From Chloroflexota bacterium (GTDB lineage Bacteria > Chloroflexota > Dehalococcoidia > GIF9 > UBA5629), in NCBI GenBank assembly GCA_020354105.1, contig CP070642.1, positions 1,427,613-1,440,177 on the forward strand: a DNA stretch of 12,565 nt, written 5' to 3'. Made by a program: the position numbers and the translations under genes. Of the stretch, positions 1 through 7,289 are shown in pieces. Position 1 is the first letter of the stretch. The number at the start of each line of letters is the position of its first letter. The notes beneath the pieces are model-generated. The model was not told the origin of the DNA. It worked only from the letters and a program-made list of their open reading frames with translations, and made no database searches.

Positions 1-1628
1 GAGTAATTGGCACTAGCATTACCTGTAGCCTTAGGCAAGTAGTTAAAGCCGAAGTCATTCTCCTTTGTGGCAGCATCGCCGTACCATGCCTTGAGCAGGC
101 TTACAATGTATTTCGGATAGTTCTGCCACCAGTTGGCGCTGTTTGGATCGCTGCTCTTAGGTGTAACTCTTGCCAGGTAGTCCTTGAGTGTTTTGTCCTT
201 ACTGCTTACCATTCCCAGATATCCGGGTAGAATGTGTGCCAAAAGGCACATATCTGTAGATCCCTGTACATTGGACTCACCGCGAAGTGCATTGATGCCT
301 CCACCGGTAACGCCGATGTTTCCAAGCAAGAGTTGTAGCACAGCATATGAGCGGACATTTTGGGTACCATAGGTATGCTGCGTACTACCCATAGCATACA
401 TGATGGTGCCCGCCTTGCCCGTCTTGCCTGTGGCTGCATAGGTCTTGCAGATCTCCAGGAAAACATCCTTAGGCGTGCCCGTAATCTCACTTACCTTGTC
501 AGCATCATAGCGAGCATAGTGCCTCTTCAGTAATTGGAACACACAATTGGGGTCTTTGAGAGTCTGATCCCGCTTCGGAATGCCGTCCTCATCCACCTGG
601 TATTGCCATGTGGATTTATCGTAACTTCTTTTAGCTGCATCCAGACCCGAAAAGACACCATCTAGTTCCGCTGCTCCTTTGAAATCCGGATTGATAAGCA
701 AAGAAGCATTGGTGTACTCAACCAAATAGATCATATTGTAATTAGATGGGTTTACCTCAATATCATTGATGACATAGTTAATCATCCCGCCGATAAAGGC
801 GATATCAGTGCCAGACCTCATTGGAGCATAGACGTCTGCCCGTGCTGAGGTGCGGGTGAAACGGGGATCAACACTGATGAGCTTGGCGCCGTTTTCCTTG
901 GCCTTCATAATATGTCCGAAGGCAGCGGGGTGATTCTCGGCGCAGTTGCTGCCTATAGCCAGTATGCAATCGCTGTTTGCAATATCATTCCAATGATTTG
1001 TCATTGCGCCTCGTCCGAACGACTCTCCCAGAGCCGCTACAGTAGAGGAATGTCATATACGTGCCTGGTGCTCTAAAAACACCAGACCTAGGGAGCGCAT
1101 AAGCTTGGAGAGAAGATAACATTCTTCGTTATCCAGTGCAGCCCCACCTAGACAGGCTATGGCTTCGGTGCGGTTGACCACATCGCCAGCCTTATCTGTT
1201 TCTACCCAGTTGTTATCCCGCGTGCTTTTTATCCGTTTAGCTATTTCTTCTATAGCCCAATCCCAGGACTTATCTTCCCACTCCGAAGCACCAGGAGCAC
1301 GGTACTTGACAGTTCTCAGGCGGAGTGGGTTATGTGCTGACAATTGGTACTGAGCACCGCCCTTGGCACAGGCACCTCCTTGGTTGATGGGATGTTCCGG
1401 GTCACCTTCGACGTTAACAAGCGTACCATTGTCAGAGGCGACGACGAATCCACAACCACAACCACAGAAGGGACAGATGGTGGTTGTCTCCCCGATTTTT
1501 TTGTGCAGTGGGATTTCTTGTGGGAGCCCCTCAGCTCCTACAAAGTCCGGCTTTATCAAGCCAAAAACTGCCAGTCCACCGGCCCCGGCTCCAGATAGCT
1601 TCAGAAATTCTCGCCGACTTAGCTCCAT
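1..1628 (-). CDS. fdhA: Formate dehydrogenase catalytic subunit, selenocysteine type, Tat-exported (3' end beyond window)
   Basis: Oxidises formate to CO2 at a molybdenum or tungsten bis-pterin centre; family function is known from FdnG/FdhA-type enzymes. Residues 4-10 read SRREFLK, a twin-arginine export signal followed by a Gly/Ala-rich hydrophobic stretch, so the enzyme should face outside the membrane. C52, C55, C59 and C87 form the usual N-terminal [4Fe-4S] motif (CPFCGCGCG), followed by K89. Codon 192 is UGA (1053-1055) in the context QARI-U-HSSTV, matching the selenocysteine site of E. coli FdnG. The frame stays open from there to base 1 and encodes family sequence such as SFGRGAMTNHW and GSNCAENHP. 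About 542 codons are visible; the family is usually 800-1000 residues. The start is fixed by AAAGGAGG six bases before ATG. It has its own promoter and is separated from the formate channel gene by a terminator. Standard gene callers would wrongly end it at 1053. Confidence 0.95.
1018..1038 (-). promoter_or_regulatory. Bacterial SECIS hairpin just downstream of the UGA
   Basis: On the minus strand, bases 1038-1030 pair with 1026-1018 to give a nine-base-pair stem (A-U, G·U, C-G, G-C, G·U, C-G, U-A, C-G, U-A) closed by the loop GGG. The loop starts 24 bases after the UGA. Bacterial SECIS elements are known to be a hairpin with G at the start of the apical loop, at roughly this distance, bound by SelB. 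The fold was done by eye. Confidence 0.72.
1053..1055 (-). other. In-frame UGA read as selenocysteine (residue 192)
   Basis: TCA on the plus strand is TGA on the minus strand, in frame with the formate dehydrogenase. The residue before is Ile (QARI) and the residue after is His, as at the Sec-His pair of FdnG/FdhF. The frame remains open for about 350 further codons of recognisable formate dehydrogenase sequence. No selA, selB, selC or selD is in this window, so the decoding machinery must lie elsewhere in the genome. Confidence 0.93.
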
Positions 1629-1761
1629 AAAAAGCCTCCTTTAGTTATTTTTTATTAAGAATAATCAATGCAATTCACATGCCTTAACTTTAGTAAGAAT
1701 ACCCACGCGAACAGAATATTTTCTTCAAGTCGATCTCATGACAAAGGACCAAAACAGCTAA

Positions 1762-1777
1762 TAGGTATTTCTACCTA
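1762..1777. promoter_or_regulatory. Second operator-like palindrome downstream of the promoter
   Basis: The plus strand reads TAGGTA-TTTC-TACCTA, a perfect 6-4-6 inverted repeat. It starts 23 bases from the first copy, about two helical turns, so the two sites would lie on the same DNA face. The half-site resembles the TTAGGT/ACCTAA half-sites of DtxR/IdeR-type metal regulators, but the spacing differs by one base, so the binding protein is unknown. Confidence 0.5.
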
Positions 1778-1784
1778 AATAAAC

Positions 1785-1800
1785 TAGGCAATTTTACCTA
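1785..1800. promoter_or_regulatory. Operator-like palindrome overlapping the -10 box
   Basis: The plus strand reads TAGGCA-ATTT-TACCTA, a 6-4-6 inverted repeat with one mismatch. It covers the -10 hexamer (1791-1796), a position where a bound protein would block RNA polymerase. Its partner lies 23 bases further into the transcript. Confidence 0.5.
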
Positions 1801-1819
1801 ATCGAGAAGTCCTTGTCAA
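1791..1819 (-). promoter_or_regulatory. Sigma-70 type promoter for the formate dehydrogenase gene
   Basis: The minus strand reads TTGACA (1819-1814), a spacer of exactly 17 bases, then TAAAAT (1796-1791). The -35 is perfect and the -10 matches at five of six positions. Transcription would start near 1784, leaving a leader of about 155 bases before the ATG at 1628. Nothing else in the 1629-1942 gap competes with it apart from the terminator of the preceding gene. Confidence 0.75.
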
Positions 1820-1887
1820 CCACTGCTGGACTCTGGCGTCTGAAACTGTAGCAAAGCGATAATACCTCGAGAACCACTAACTAAAAC

Positions 1888-1923
1888 AAAAGGGGTGATA
1901 GCTTCTCAAGTATCACCCCTTTT
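1888..1923 (-). terminator. Intrinsic terminator after the formate channel gene
   Basis: AAAAGGGGTGATA (1888-1900) and TATCACCCCTTTT (1911-1923) form a perfect 13-base-pair stem around a 10-base loop, and CTT/AAG can pair further inside. On the minus strand the stem is followed by TTTTGTTTTAG. It lies 19 bases beyond the channel's stop codon, so it separates that transcript from the formate dehydrogenase gene. The A-tract on the other side means it might also act in reverse. Confidence 0.85.
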
Positions 1924-1942
1924 CAAAAAGGAGGGGAAATTA

Positions 1943-3193
1943 TCACCACTTTTCTTGGGATAGTCTTGAGGTAAGCCAGGTACGCAATGGTTCATCTAAC
2001 ATACCAACCCTGGATTCCAACCAGCGAACATCTCCACTCTCCAGCGCAGCTTTTGCTTCCGGTGTTAGACTATAAGCTTTGAGAGCTTGGTTGGGATTTT
2101 CCGCCAGTTTAGCTAGGAACTTATTATCATCTCTAGCTCTAGCTAGTACCGATATAAGTGCCTGGGTTTCTGCATCTAGGTAACTAGCCCTTTGAGGTTT
2201 TAGCTGCGGCCGAGCAAACATGTTTGCGAACCAGGGTCTAGAAGCTACTGCCTCAGCAGTACGTTCCCTGCGAAGATATATCAGCCAGTATATACTGCCT
2301 ATAAACGTACCACCTACAATGTTGCCCAGAGTAACCGGAACCAGATTCCAGATAAATCCAGCGATATTTAGATGGGCTACCTGGCTTGTAGTTACACCGG
2401 CTACTTCAAGTATCTTTGTCTGCCCTGCCATAGCTATGCCCATTGGAATGAAATACATATTTGCTATGCTGTGCTCAAAACCACAAGCCACGAAAGCTGT
2501 TATTGGAAAAAGTATGGCAAATATCTTATCAATAGTGGAACGAGCACCAAAACAGAGCCAGACAGCTAGACAGACAAGTATATTGCACAGGATTCCTCGA
2601 GCAAAAGCCGGCCAAAAAGCTAGACTAACTTTGGCATTGGCGATTGATAAGGCATTCACACCTACTTTGTAACCATCCAGCGCCCAGAATTGACTATAAA
2701 AGACTACAAGCACTAAAAGTAGTGAGCCAATGAGGTTGGCGAAATAAACGATGCCCCAATTTGTAAACAATTGAGACAGCTTTATTTTGCCGCTGGCCCG
2801 ACTGGCCACCATAAGAACATTGCCTGTAAACAGCTCGGCTCCAGCTAGCACAACAAGAATAAGTCCTAGACAGAACACGATCCCACCGAGCAGCTTGGTC
2901 AGACCAAAACCAATCTGGATATCAGTGGTAACTAAAGTGCAAAACATGGCTCCCAAACCGATGAAAAACCCAGCCAATATTCCCAGAAGCGAAATGGTCC
3001 AGATGTTGCCATTCCCTTTGGTTACACCCACAGACTCCATTTTTACCGCCATCTCTGCAGGCGGTCTACAATCAGTAGTGGCACATATTTTTAGCTCCTC
3101 CAAGGCAGACTGTAAACGTGAAACACCAATTGCCGGAAGCTTTTCAGTATCCAAGTTTTGTATTTCCTTACCCACTGACTTTAAGGTTGCCAT
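1943..3193 (-). CDS. Formate/nitrite transporter (FocA/NirC family) with an extra C-terminal SQEKW domain
   Basis: Predicted pentameric inner-membrane channel for formate or a similar small anion. Residues about 65-308 are the FNT core with six membrane segments. Visible family motifs are GAELFTGN (118-125, loop Thr123), Lys188, RGILCN (199-204), GFEHSIANMYF (238-248, central His241) and NLVPVTLGNIVGG (283-295). FocA is about 285 residues; this protein has 416. The excess is an N-terminal soluble stretch of about 65 residues and a C-terminal cytoplasmic tail from about 310. Residues 344-416 are about 62% identical (45 of about 72) to the C-terminal part of the stand-alone 108-residue protein at 7481-7807, ending in the same SQEKW. 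The start follows GAGGGGGG about ten bases upstream. It lies 18 bases after the 109-residue SQEKW gene, so the two are probably co-transcribed. Position next to formate dehydrogenase favours formate over nitrite, which is inference. Confidence 0.93.
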   Translation of the reverse strand: MATLKSVGKEIQNLDTEKLPAIGVSRLQSALEELKICATTDCRPPAEMAVKMESVGVTKGNGNIWTISLLGILAGFFIGLGAMFCTLVTTDIQIGFGLTKLLGGIVFCLGLILVVLAGAELFTGNVLMVASRASGKIKLSQLFTNWGIVYFANLIGSLLLVLVVFYSQFWALDGYKVGVNALSIANAKVSLAFWPAFARGILCNILVCLAVWLCFGARSTIDKIFAILFPITAFVACGFEHSIANMYFIPMGIAMAGQTKILEVAGVTTSQVAHLNIAGFIWNLVPVTLGNIVGGTFIGSIYWLIYLRRERTAEAVASRPWFANMFARPQLKPQRASYLDAETQALISVLARARDDNKFLAKLAENPNQALKAYSLTPEAKAALESGDVRWLESRVGMLDEPLRTWLTSRLSQEKW

Positions 3194-3211
3194 AATTTAC
3201 ATTCCCCCCTC

Positions 3212-3541
3212 TTACCACTTCTCCTGAGACATTCGGTACCACAACCATTTTGACAGGCGCTTGTCCAGTTTACCTACCCAATTCTCAATTCTCCGGATGT
3301 CGCCGCTAGCCAATGCTGCCTTTTCTTCGTGAGTAAGGGTGTAATACTCCTTCATAGCCTCGTGAGGATTATCAGCCATACGAGACATGAACTCAGGCTC
3401 GTCGGCCACCCTAGCCAGCACAGACAATACCGCCCATCTCCCGGTCAAGCCCTCCTTGGGAACAACTGTGGGTGCGCTAATAAGTCTCTCAAGTGCTCCT
3501 GGAGTAGCCTCTTCAATCTTTCTGTAAACTTTCTTATCCAT
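3212..3541 (-). CDS. Small soluble SQEKW-domain protein, copy 1 (function unknown)
   Basis: I do not recognise this 109-residue protein as a named family. It has no signal peptide or membrane segment and is mostly predicted helix, rich in Lys, Arg and Glu. After a variable N-terminus of about 22 residues comes a conserved block: APTVVP, then GRWA.LSVLAR, then EPEFMSR, then YYTLT.EEKAALASGD, then WVGKLDKRLS and the end SQEKW. Over the last 88 residues 72 match copy 2 (7481-7807), and the last 73 or so also match the tail of the channel encoded next to it. The LTxEEKAAL.SGD pattern resembles the small LigA-type helical domain of extradiol dioxygenases, but that is a weak motif likeness only. 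Start: AAGGAGG eight bases before ATG. Being the first gene before the channel, it may be a partner or regulator of it (inference). Confidence 0.88.
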   Translation of the reverse strand: MDKKVYRKIEEATPGALERLISAPTVVPKEGLTGRWAVLSVLARVADEPEFMSRMADNPHEAMKEYYTLTHEEKAALASGDIRRIENWVGKLDKRLSKWLWYRMSQEKW

Positions 3542-3582
3542 TTTGTCACCTCCTTACTTTATTTGGATTTCTATCTTAAATG

Positions 3583-3631
3583 TAACAATTACCGAATTAT
3601 CTCTCATCGGTCTTCAGCTCTAATTGTTATA
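3583..3631 (-). promoter_or_regulatory. Conserved leader element, copy 1 (inverted repeat around a fixed core)
   Basis: TAACAATTA (3583-3591) and TAATTGTTA (3621-3629) are a perfect nine-base inverted repeat that can extend to eleven with one G·T. Between them the minus strand carries the core GAGCTGAAGACCGATGAG. The same arrangement, with one base changed in the core, lies upstream of the other SQEKW gene at 7857-7903. In both copies the element ends 44-49 bases before the start codon. It could be a structured RNA leader or a protein-binding site; I match it to no known riboswitch. Confidence 0.6.
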
Positions 3632-3691
3632 AGGCTTTAGGCATGGCCAGAAGTACCATATGTGGCCCAACAAGCGATGCCACCATAGCCA

Positions 3692-3720
3692 ATCGTATTT
3701 ACGATGCTCGCAATAGCCAA
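3692..3720 (-). promoter_or_regulatory. Possible promoter for SQEKW copy 1 and the formate channel
   Basis: The minus strand reads TTGGCT (3720-3715), 17 bases, then TACGAT (3697-3692), each box matching four of six consensus positions. If used, transcription starts near 3685 and the conserved inverted repeat lies in the leader RNA. The equivalent candidate upstream of copy 2 (TTGGTC, 17 bases, TATGTA, 7951-7923) is weaker. Confidence 0.3.
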
Positions 3721-3801
3721 GTTCTGACCATTGGTACTAGTTCTTTTAGGTTCCACGATTGATACGGATTAACTTTGTTTTAGAATGCCGAAAGGAATAA
3801 A

Positions 3802-3907
3802 GAGTGGGTGGGCGGTGACAGGAGCGGCGTGGTCGGCTATCACGTCAAGGGGGCGAGGCAGAGGCTGTGAGTCAACTGCTTATAAGATTGCCTGTCACCA
3901 CCCACTC
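3802..3907. repeat. 106-base element bounded by imperfect inverted repeats (MITE-like or structured RNA)
   Basis: The left end GAGTGGGTG-GGCG-GTGACAGG (3802-3822) is complementary to the right end CCTGTCACCACCCACTC (3891-3907), with only a four-base bulge (GGCG). Inside, CGTGGT and ATCACG can form another stem around CGGCT (about 3827-3843). The interior is GC-rich compared with the AT-rich flanks. There is no T-run after either arm, so it is not a simple terminator, and no clear target duplication flanks it. A miniature transposable element, a REPIN-like repeat or a small structured RNA are all possible. Confidence 0.5.
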
Positions 3908-4080
3908 GGTACCCTCCTCTATTAAGGCATCACACCTACGAGTCGAATTAAGTCAATGCCACCGAGTTTATCAATTAATCACGGATGACCTTGCTCAGAC
4001 CTATATATATCTTTGTTAAGCTACTTAGTTTCTAAAATATGGCAAGCTTATTTCAACAACCACCTATTCTTCTAGCCAGT
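3908..4080. other. Non-coding remainder after the acetate transporter gene
   Basis: AT-rich sequence with no supportable gene on either strand. A weak inverted pair, GTTAAGCTACTTAG near 4016 with AAGCTT near 4045, lies just beyond the acetate transporter stop, but it lacks a T-run, so I do not call a terminator. Confidence 0.4.
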
Positions 4081-4656
4081 CTATTTTGAAATCAGGCCGA
4101 TGGGGAATACCCATCTCCCGAACTTGTCATTCAATACCACGGCTGCTGATCCATAGGCTGCTGCAGCACCACAACACAGCCCTTCTACTCCGGCGACCAC
4201 CGGTGACAGAACACCAAAAAACACTGCTGCCAGCAAAAAGAACAGTACCGTCAAAGTTGCGAACACAAAGATGTGCATAGCAGACATCTTGAAGGTTCCT
4301 ATGGTCATGTAACCCGTAAATATACCCCAGCATATGAATAACCAAGCCAGTCCAGAGCTCTCCATCTCTACCACTCCAGTCCACTGTAGTAGAAAGTAAA
4401 AACTCAATCCCAGCCAGAACAAACCATACGAAGTGAATGCAGTCAGACCAAAGGTATCACCACGACGAGCGTCTATTATACCGGCAATAACCTGAGCCAC
4501 ACCCCCCCAGAAAAACCCGTATACCAGAGGTAGTGTGCCCTGAATCAAACCGAGATTGTGTATCTGCAACAAAATAGTATTCAGCCCAAATCCAGCCAAT
4601 CCTAGGGCACCTGGATTAGCCCACTGAACATCGCTTTGAGTCATCACTCTTGCCAT
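4081..4656 (-). CDS. satP: Acetate uptake transporter, SatP/YaaH (GPR1/FUN34) family
   Basis: Inner-membrane importer of acetate or related short acids, 191 residues, the usual family size. The family signature appears at N14-L20 (NPGALGL), followed by six hydrophobic segments with typical stretches such as YGFFWGGVAQVIAGI (46-60) and FGLTAFTSYGLFWL (69-82). The reading frame is open further upstream to an ATG at 4761, but that start lies inside the acetyl-CoA synthetase gene and has no ribosome site. The ATG at 4656 follows AAGGAGG at nine bases and puts the NPG motif at the expected distance from the N-terminus. It sits 76 bases after the acetyl-CoA synthetase stop, so import and activation of acetate are coupled in one operon. 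Similar transporters can also carry succinate, so the exact substrate is inferred from context. Confidence 0.9.
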   Translation of the reverse strand: MARVMTQSDVQWANPGALGLAGFGLNTILLQIHNLGLIQGTLPLVYGFFWGGVAQVIAGIIDARRGDTFGLTAFTSYGLFWLGLSFYFLLQWTGVVEMESSGLAWLFICWGIFTGYMTIGTFKMSAMHIFVFATLTVLFFLLAAVFFGVLSPVVAGVEGLCCGAAAAYGSAAVVLNDKFGRWVFPIGLISK

Positions 4657-4732
4657 ATATAATTGCCTCCTTCTTTCTAATTCCGTCCGTTTGCCGAACC
4701 AAAGGCAAACAAAACACAACAAGAGGAATACC

Positions 4733-6700
4733 TTAAATCCTCTCCTCCACCAGTACGCCAACTACCGAGGGGTCAGCCAAAGTGCTAGTGTCACCTAAGT
4801 GTTCTACATCACCAGCAGCAATCTTCGTCAATATCCTCCTCATTATCTTGCCGCTCCTAGTCTTGGGCAACGCATCAGCAAATTGAATCTTGTCGGGTGT
4901 GGCTATGGGCCCAATCTCCTTACGAACATGAGTTATCAACATTTTTTTAAGCTCCTCAGACTTTTCCACACCAGCTTTTAGAGTAACAAAAGCGTAAATA
5001 CCTTGCCCTTTTATCTCATGAGGCATACCAACAACTGCAGCTTCTGCCACCTTATCAGGAGATACAAGAGCACTTTCGACCTCGGCTGTGCCTATGCGAT
5101 GACCTGACACATTGATAACATCATCTATGCGACCCATTAACCAGTAGAACCCATCTTCGTCTACCCTAGCCCCATCTCCTGTTGTATACACGCCTGGGAA
5201 CCGAATAAAGTACGTGTTCTTGAACCTTTCTGGGTCACCGTAGACCCGCCTCATCAGACCTGGCCAAGGTCTTTTAATAACTAGATAACCGCCCTCATTC
5301 ACATCAGCAACGGAACCATCCTCCCTGAGCACCACTGGCTCAACTCCTGGAAATGGTAACGTTGCCGACCCGGGTTTAAGTGGAGTAGCGCCAGGTAAAG
5401 GTGTGATTAATACTCCGCCTGTTTCTGTTTGCCACCAGGTATCTACAATCGGGCACTTACCTTTACCTATTACATTGTGGTACCAAATCCAGGCTTCAGG
5501 ATTTATGGGTTCCCCCACTGAACCAAGTATGCGCAAGGAGCTCAAATCATGCTTATTAGGCCAATCATCTCCTTCCCTCATTATCGCCCGAAGAGCGGTT
5601 GGGGCAGTGTAGAAAATACTGACCTGGTACTTTTCCACAATGTCCCAGAACCTGTCCGGATGGGGATAATTTGGTACCCCTTCAAACATGAGAGTCGCTG
5701 CTCCATAAGCCAAAGGGCCATAAACGATATAGGAGTGTCCTGTCACCCAGCCAATGTCGGCCGTACACCAAAAAGTGTCTTCCTCCTTCATGTCAAAAAT
5801 CCACTTAAAGGTCTGATAGCAGTAAAGCAGATAACCTGCTTGGGTATGAAGAACTCCCTTTGGTTTCCCTGTACTGCCGCTGGTATACAAGATAAACAGA
5901 GGGTCTTCAGCATCCATAACCTCAGGCTCGCAATGCGTTTTAACGCCATCAGCAGCCATCTCATCATCCCACCAATAGTCTCGCTCTTGCTCCATGGCTA
6001 CTTCAATATTAGCTCTCTTGACCACTATCACATCTTTCACTGCAGGACAGGACTTAAGGGCTTCATCTGCATTTTCCTTACTCCGGATGATTTTACCGCC
6101 ACGATAATAGCCATCTACACAGATGAGCATCGTCGACTCACAGTCCAACATCCTGTCCCTCAAAGCGTCAGCGCTGAAACCACCAAAAACAACACTATGA
6201 ATGGCACCAATCCTGGCACAGGCCAGCATAGCGATTGGCAGTTCAACAATCATAGGTAAATAAATAGATATCCTGTCTCCCTTTTTAACACCATGTCTTT
6301 TTAGCACATTGGCAAACTTGCACACCTCTCTATACAGCTGTTGGTAGGTGAGTATCTTAGTATCGCCAATGTCACCTTCCCAGATCAATGCCGCTTTATT
6401 CCTTCTCCATGTCCTAACATGCCTGTCCAAACAATTATGACAAACATTGAGTTTACCCCCCACAAACCACTCATGTTTGCCCTCCTTGAAATCATCAACA
6501 AGCACCTTGTCCCATTTCTTGTACCAATCCAGTTGTCCCGCCATCTCTGCCCAGAACCCCTCGGGATCGTTAATAGACCACTGATAGGTATCTTTATATT
6601 CGACCAGACTCCTAACATAAGCTTTATCACTTAGGTCATCCGGGGGATTGAAAACCCTTTTCTCCCCCATCATTGAGGTAATTGTTTTAACATCTGCCAT
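4733..6700 (-). CDS. acs: Acetyl-CoA synthetase, AMP-forming
   Basis: Cytoplasmic enzyme converting acetate, ATP and CoA to acetyl-CoA, AMP and pyrophosphate. At 655 residues it is full length. Adenylate-forming family motifs occur in order: YTSGSTGKPKGV (272-283, phosphate-binding loop), DTWWQTETGG (420-429, where the Trp pair narrows the pocket for acetate), YTTGDG (505-510), GRIDDVINVSGHR (523-535, hinge and CoA site) and PKTRSGK (612-618). Lys618 is the catalytic lysine, the residue acetylated by Pat-type enzymes in relatives. The ATG follows AAAGGAG at seven bases. Upstream by 48 bases is the cyclic-nucleotide-binding-like gene, and downstream is satP. The high-affinity AMP-forming enzyme suggests scavenging of low acetate rather than acetate production, though this is inference. 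Confidence 0.97.
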   Translation of the reverse strand: MADVKTITSMMGEKRVFNPPDDLSDKAYVRSLVEYKDTYQWSINDPEGFWAEMAGQLDWYKKWDKVLVDDFKEGKHEWFVGGKLNVCHNCLDRHVRTWRRNKAALIWEGDIGDTKILTYQQLYREVCKFANVLKRHGVKKGDRISIYLPMIVELPIAMLACARIGAIHSVVFGGFSADALRDRMLDCESTMLICVDGYYRGGKIIRSKENADEALKSCPAVKDVIVVKRANIEVAMEQERDYWWDDEMAADGVKTHCEPEVMDAEDPLFILYTSGSTGKPKGVLHTQAGYLLYCYQTFKWIFDMKEEDTFWCTADIGWVTGHSYIVYGPLAYGAATLMFEGVPNYPHPDRFWDIVEKYQVSIFYTAPTALRAIMREGDDWPNKHDLSSLRILGSVGEPINPEAWIWYHNVIGKGKCPIVDTWWQTETGGVLITPLPGATPLKPGSATLPFPGVEPVVLREDGSVADVNEGGYLVIKRPWPGLMRRVYGDPERFKNTYFIRFPGVYTTGDGARVDEDGFYWLMGRIDDVINVSGHRIGTAEVESALVSPDKVAEAAVVGMPHEIKGQGIYAFVTLKAGVEKSEELKKMLITHVRKEIGPIATPDKIQFADALPKTRSGKIMRRILTKIAAGDVEHLGDTSTLADPSVVGVLVEERI

Positions 6701-6748
6701 CGCTAAACTCCTTTCTGAGCCTGGGCAATTTCGACTATCTTCCTTTAT

Positions 6749-7204
6749 TTACACCTGAGAAGTGACGCCCAGTAGCTGGGCATATGCTTGGCGTAGCCTG
6801 GTTGCTACCACACGTGCGATCCCCCTGGATATCCTACAACCTATCTCGGGTTTGGTTACACACAAAGCGGATAATTCCTGTCCGTCAAAGCCCAATGCCC
6901 TGGTCTTCTCCAGAGCCTTCACTGTAGCTGTACAAATATATGGGTCAAGCATAGCTGACCAACCGAATGCCTCATAGTCAGTTACAGCTTGAACCTGACG
7001 TTGGGCAAGCGGTCCGACTTCCAATATAATCCCTACAGTGCCACTGTCAATTACATATAGTTTTTCTTCCTTGCACCCCTGCCTACATATAATCGTCCCA
7101 CCTTCGAATTCTGTGTAGTCACACATTTTCTCTACTTCGCGAAGCTGCTTGTCATCCAAAGTCCTGAACATTTCACATTTTCTCAACACATCAAATTTAG
7201 TCAT
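6749..7204 (-). CDS. Cyclic-nucleotide-binding-like domain protein, Cys-rich, no DNA-binding domain
   Basis: A 151-residue single-domain protein with the CRP-type beta-roll: FRTLDDKQLREVEKMC (13-28), then GGTIICRQG (35-43) and LYVIDSGTVGIIL (49-61). The phosphate-binding cassette region reads FGWSAMLDPYICTATVKAL (80-98). The Glu and Arg that contact cAMP in canonical domains are replaced (GW for GE, CT for RS/RA), so classical cAMP binding is doubtful. After the roll there is a helix but no helix-turn-helix, so it is not a CRP/FNR regulator by itself. Seven Cys (10, 28, 40, 44, 91, 115, 123) are unusually many, hinting at redox sensing or metal binding. The in-frame ATG at 7258 has no ribosome site, and the residues after it are encoded by the Shine-Dalgarno AGGAGG that serves the ATG at 7204. 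Position before acs suggests a sensor acting on acetate activation (inference). Confidence 0.82.
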   Translation of the reverse strand: MTKFDVLRKCEMFRTLDDKQLREVEKMCDYTEFEGGTIICRQGCKEEKLYVIDSGTVGIILEVGPLAQRQVQAVTDYEAFGWSAMLDPYICTATVKALEKTRALGFDGQELSALCVTKPEIGCRISRGIARVVATRLRQAYAQLLGVTSQV

Positions 7205-7259
7205 TTTTCCGAACCTCCTATGTTTTTTTATCTGTTCACAGTAAGAATCAAAATCCATT

Positions 7260-7279
7260 CAGCTGCTACGCAGCTGCGT
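7260..7279. repeat. Nested GC-rich palindromes between the small membrane gene and the CNB gene
   Basis: CAGCTGC-TAC-GCAGCTG (7260-7276) is a perfect seven-base inverted repeat, and ACGCAGCTGCGT (7268-7279) is a perfect 12-base palindrome overlapping it. They lie in the 85-base gap inside the operon. In RNA they could form a hairpin that stabilises or attenuates the message; there is no T-run strong enough to call a terminator. Confidence 0.4.
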
Positions 7280-7289
7280 TGCATCACCC

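Noticed and set aside
1053..1628. Formate dehydrogenase as a 191-residue truncated gene or pseudogene
   Set aside because: The stop is a UGA at the family's selenocysteine position, with a downstream hairpin and a long open family-matching frame.
2220..2672. 150-residue plus-strand open frame inside the formate channel gene
   Set aside because: Antisense to a clear membrane-channel gene, with no family features.
3586..3626. Hammerhead ribozyme, because the core contains CCGATGAG
   Set aside because: The required CUGAUGA is not exact, and no matching GAAA segment or cleavage triplet is placed correctly.
4657..4761. Longer start for the acetate transporter
   Set aside because: It would overlap acs and lacks a ribosome site; ATG 4656 has AAGGAGG and gives normal family length.
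5549..6259. 236-residue plus-strand open frame
   Set aside because: It lies entirely antisense to acs, has no ribosome site, and its translation resembles no protein; it is a by-product of acs codon use.
7205..7258. Longer start for the CNB protein
   Set aside because: No ribosome site there, and the extra codons include the Shine-Dalgarno of the 7204 start.
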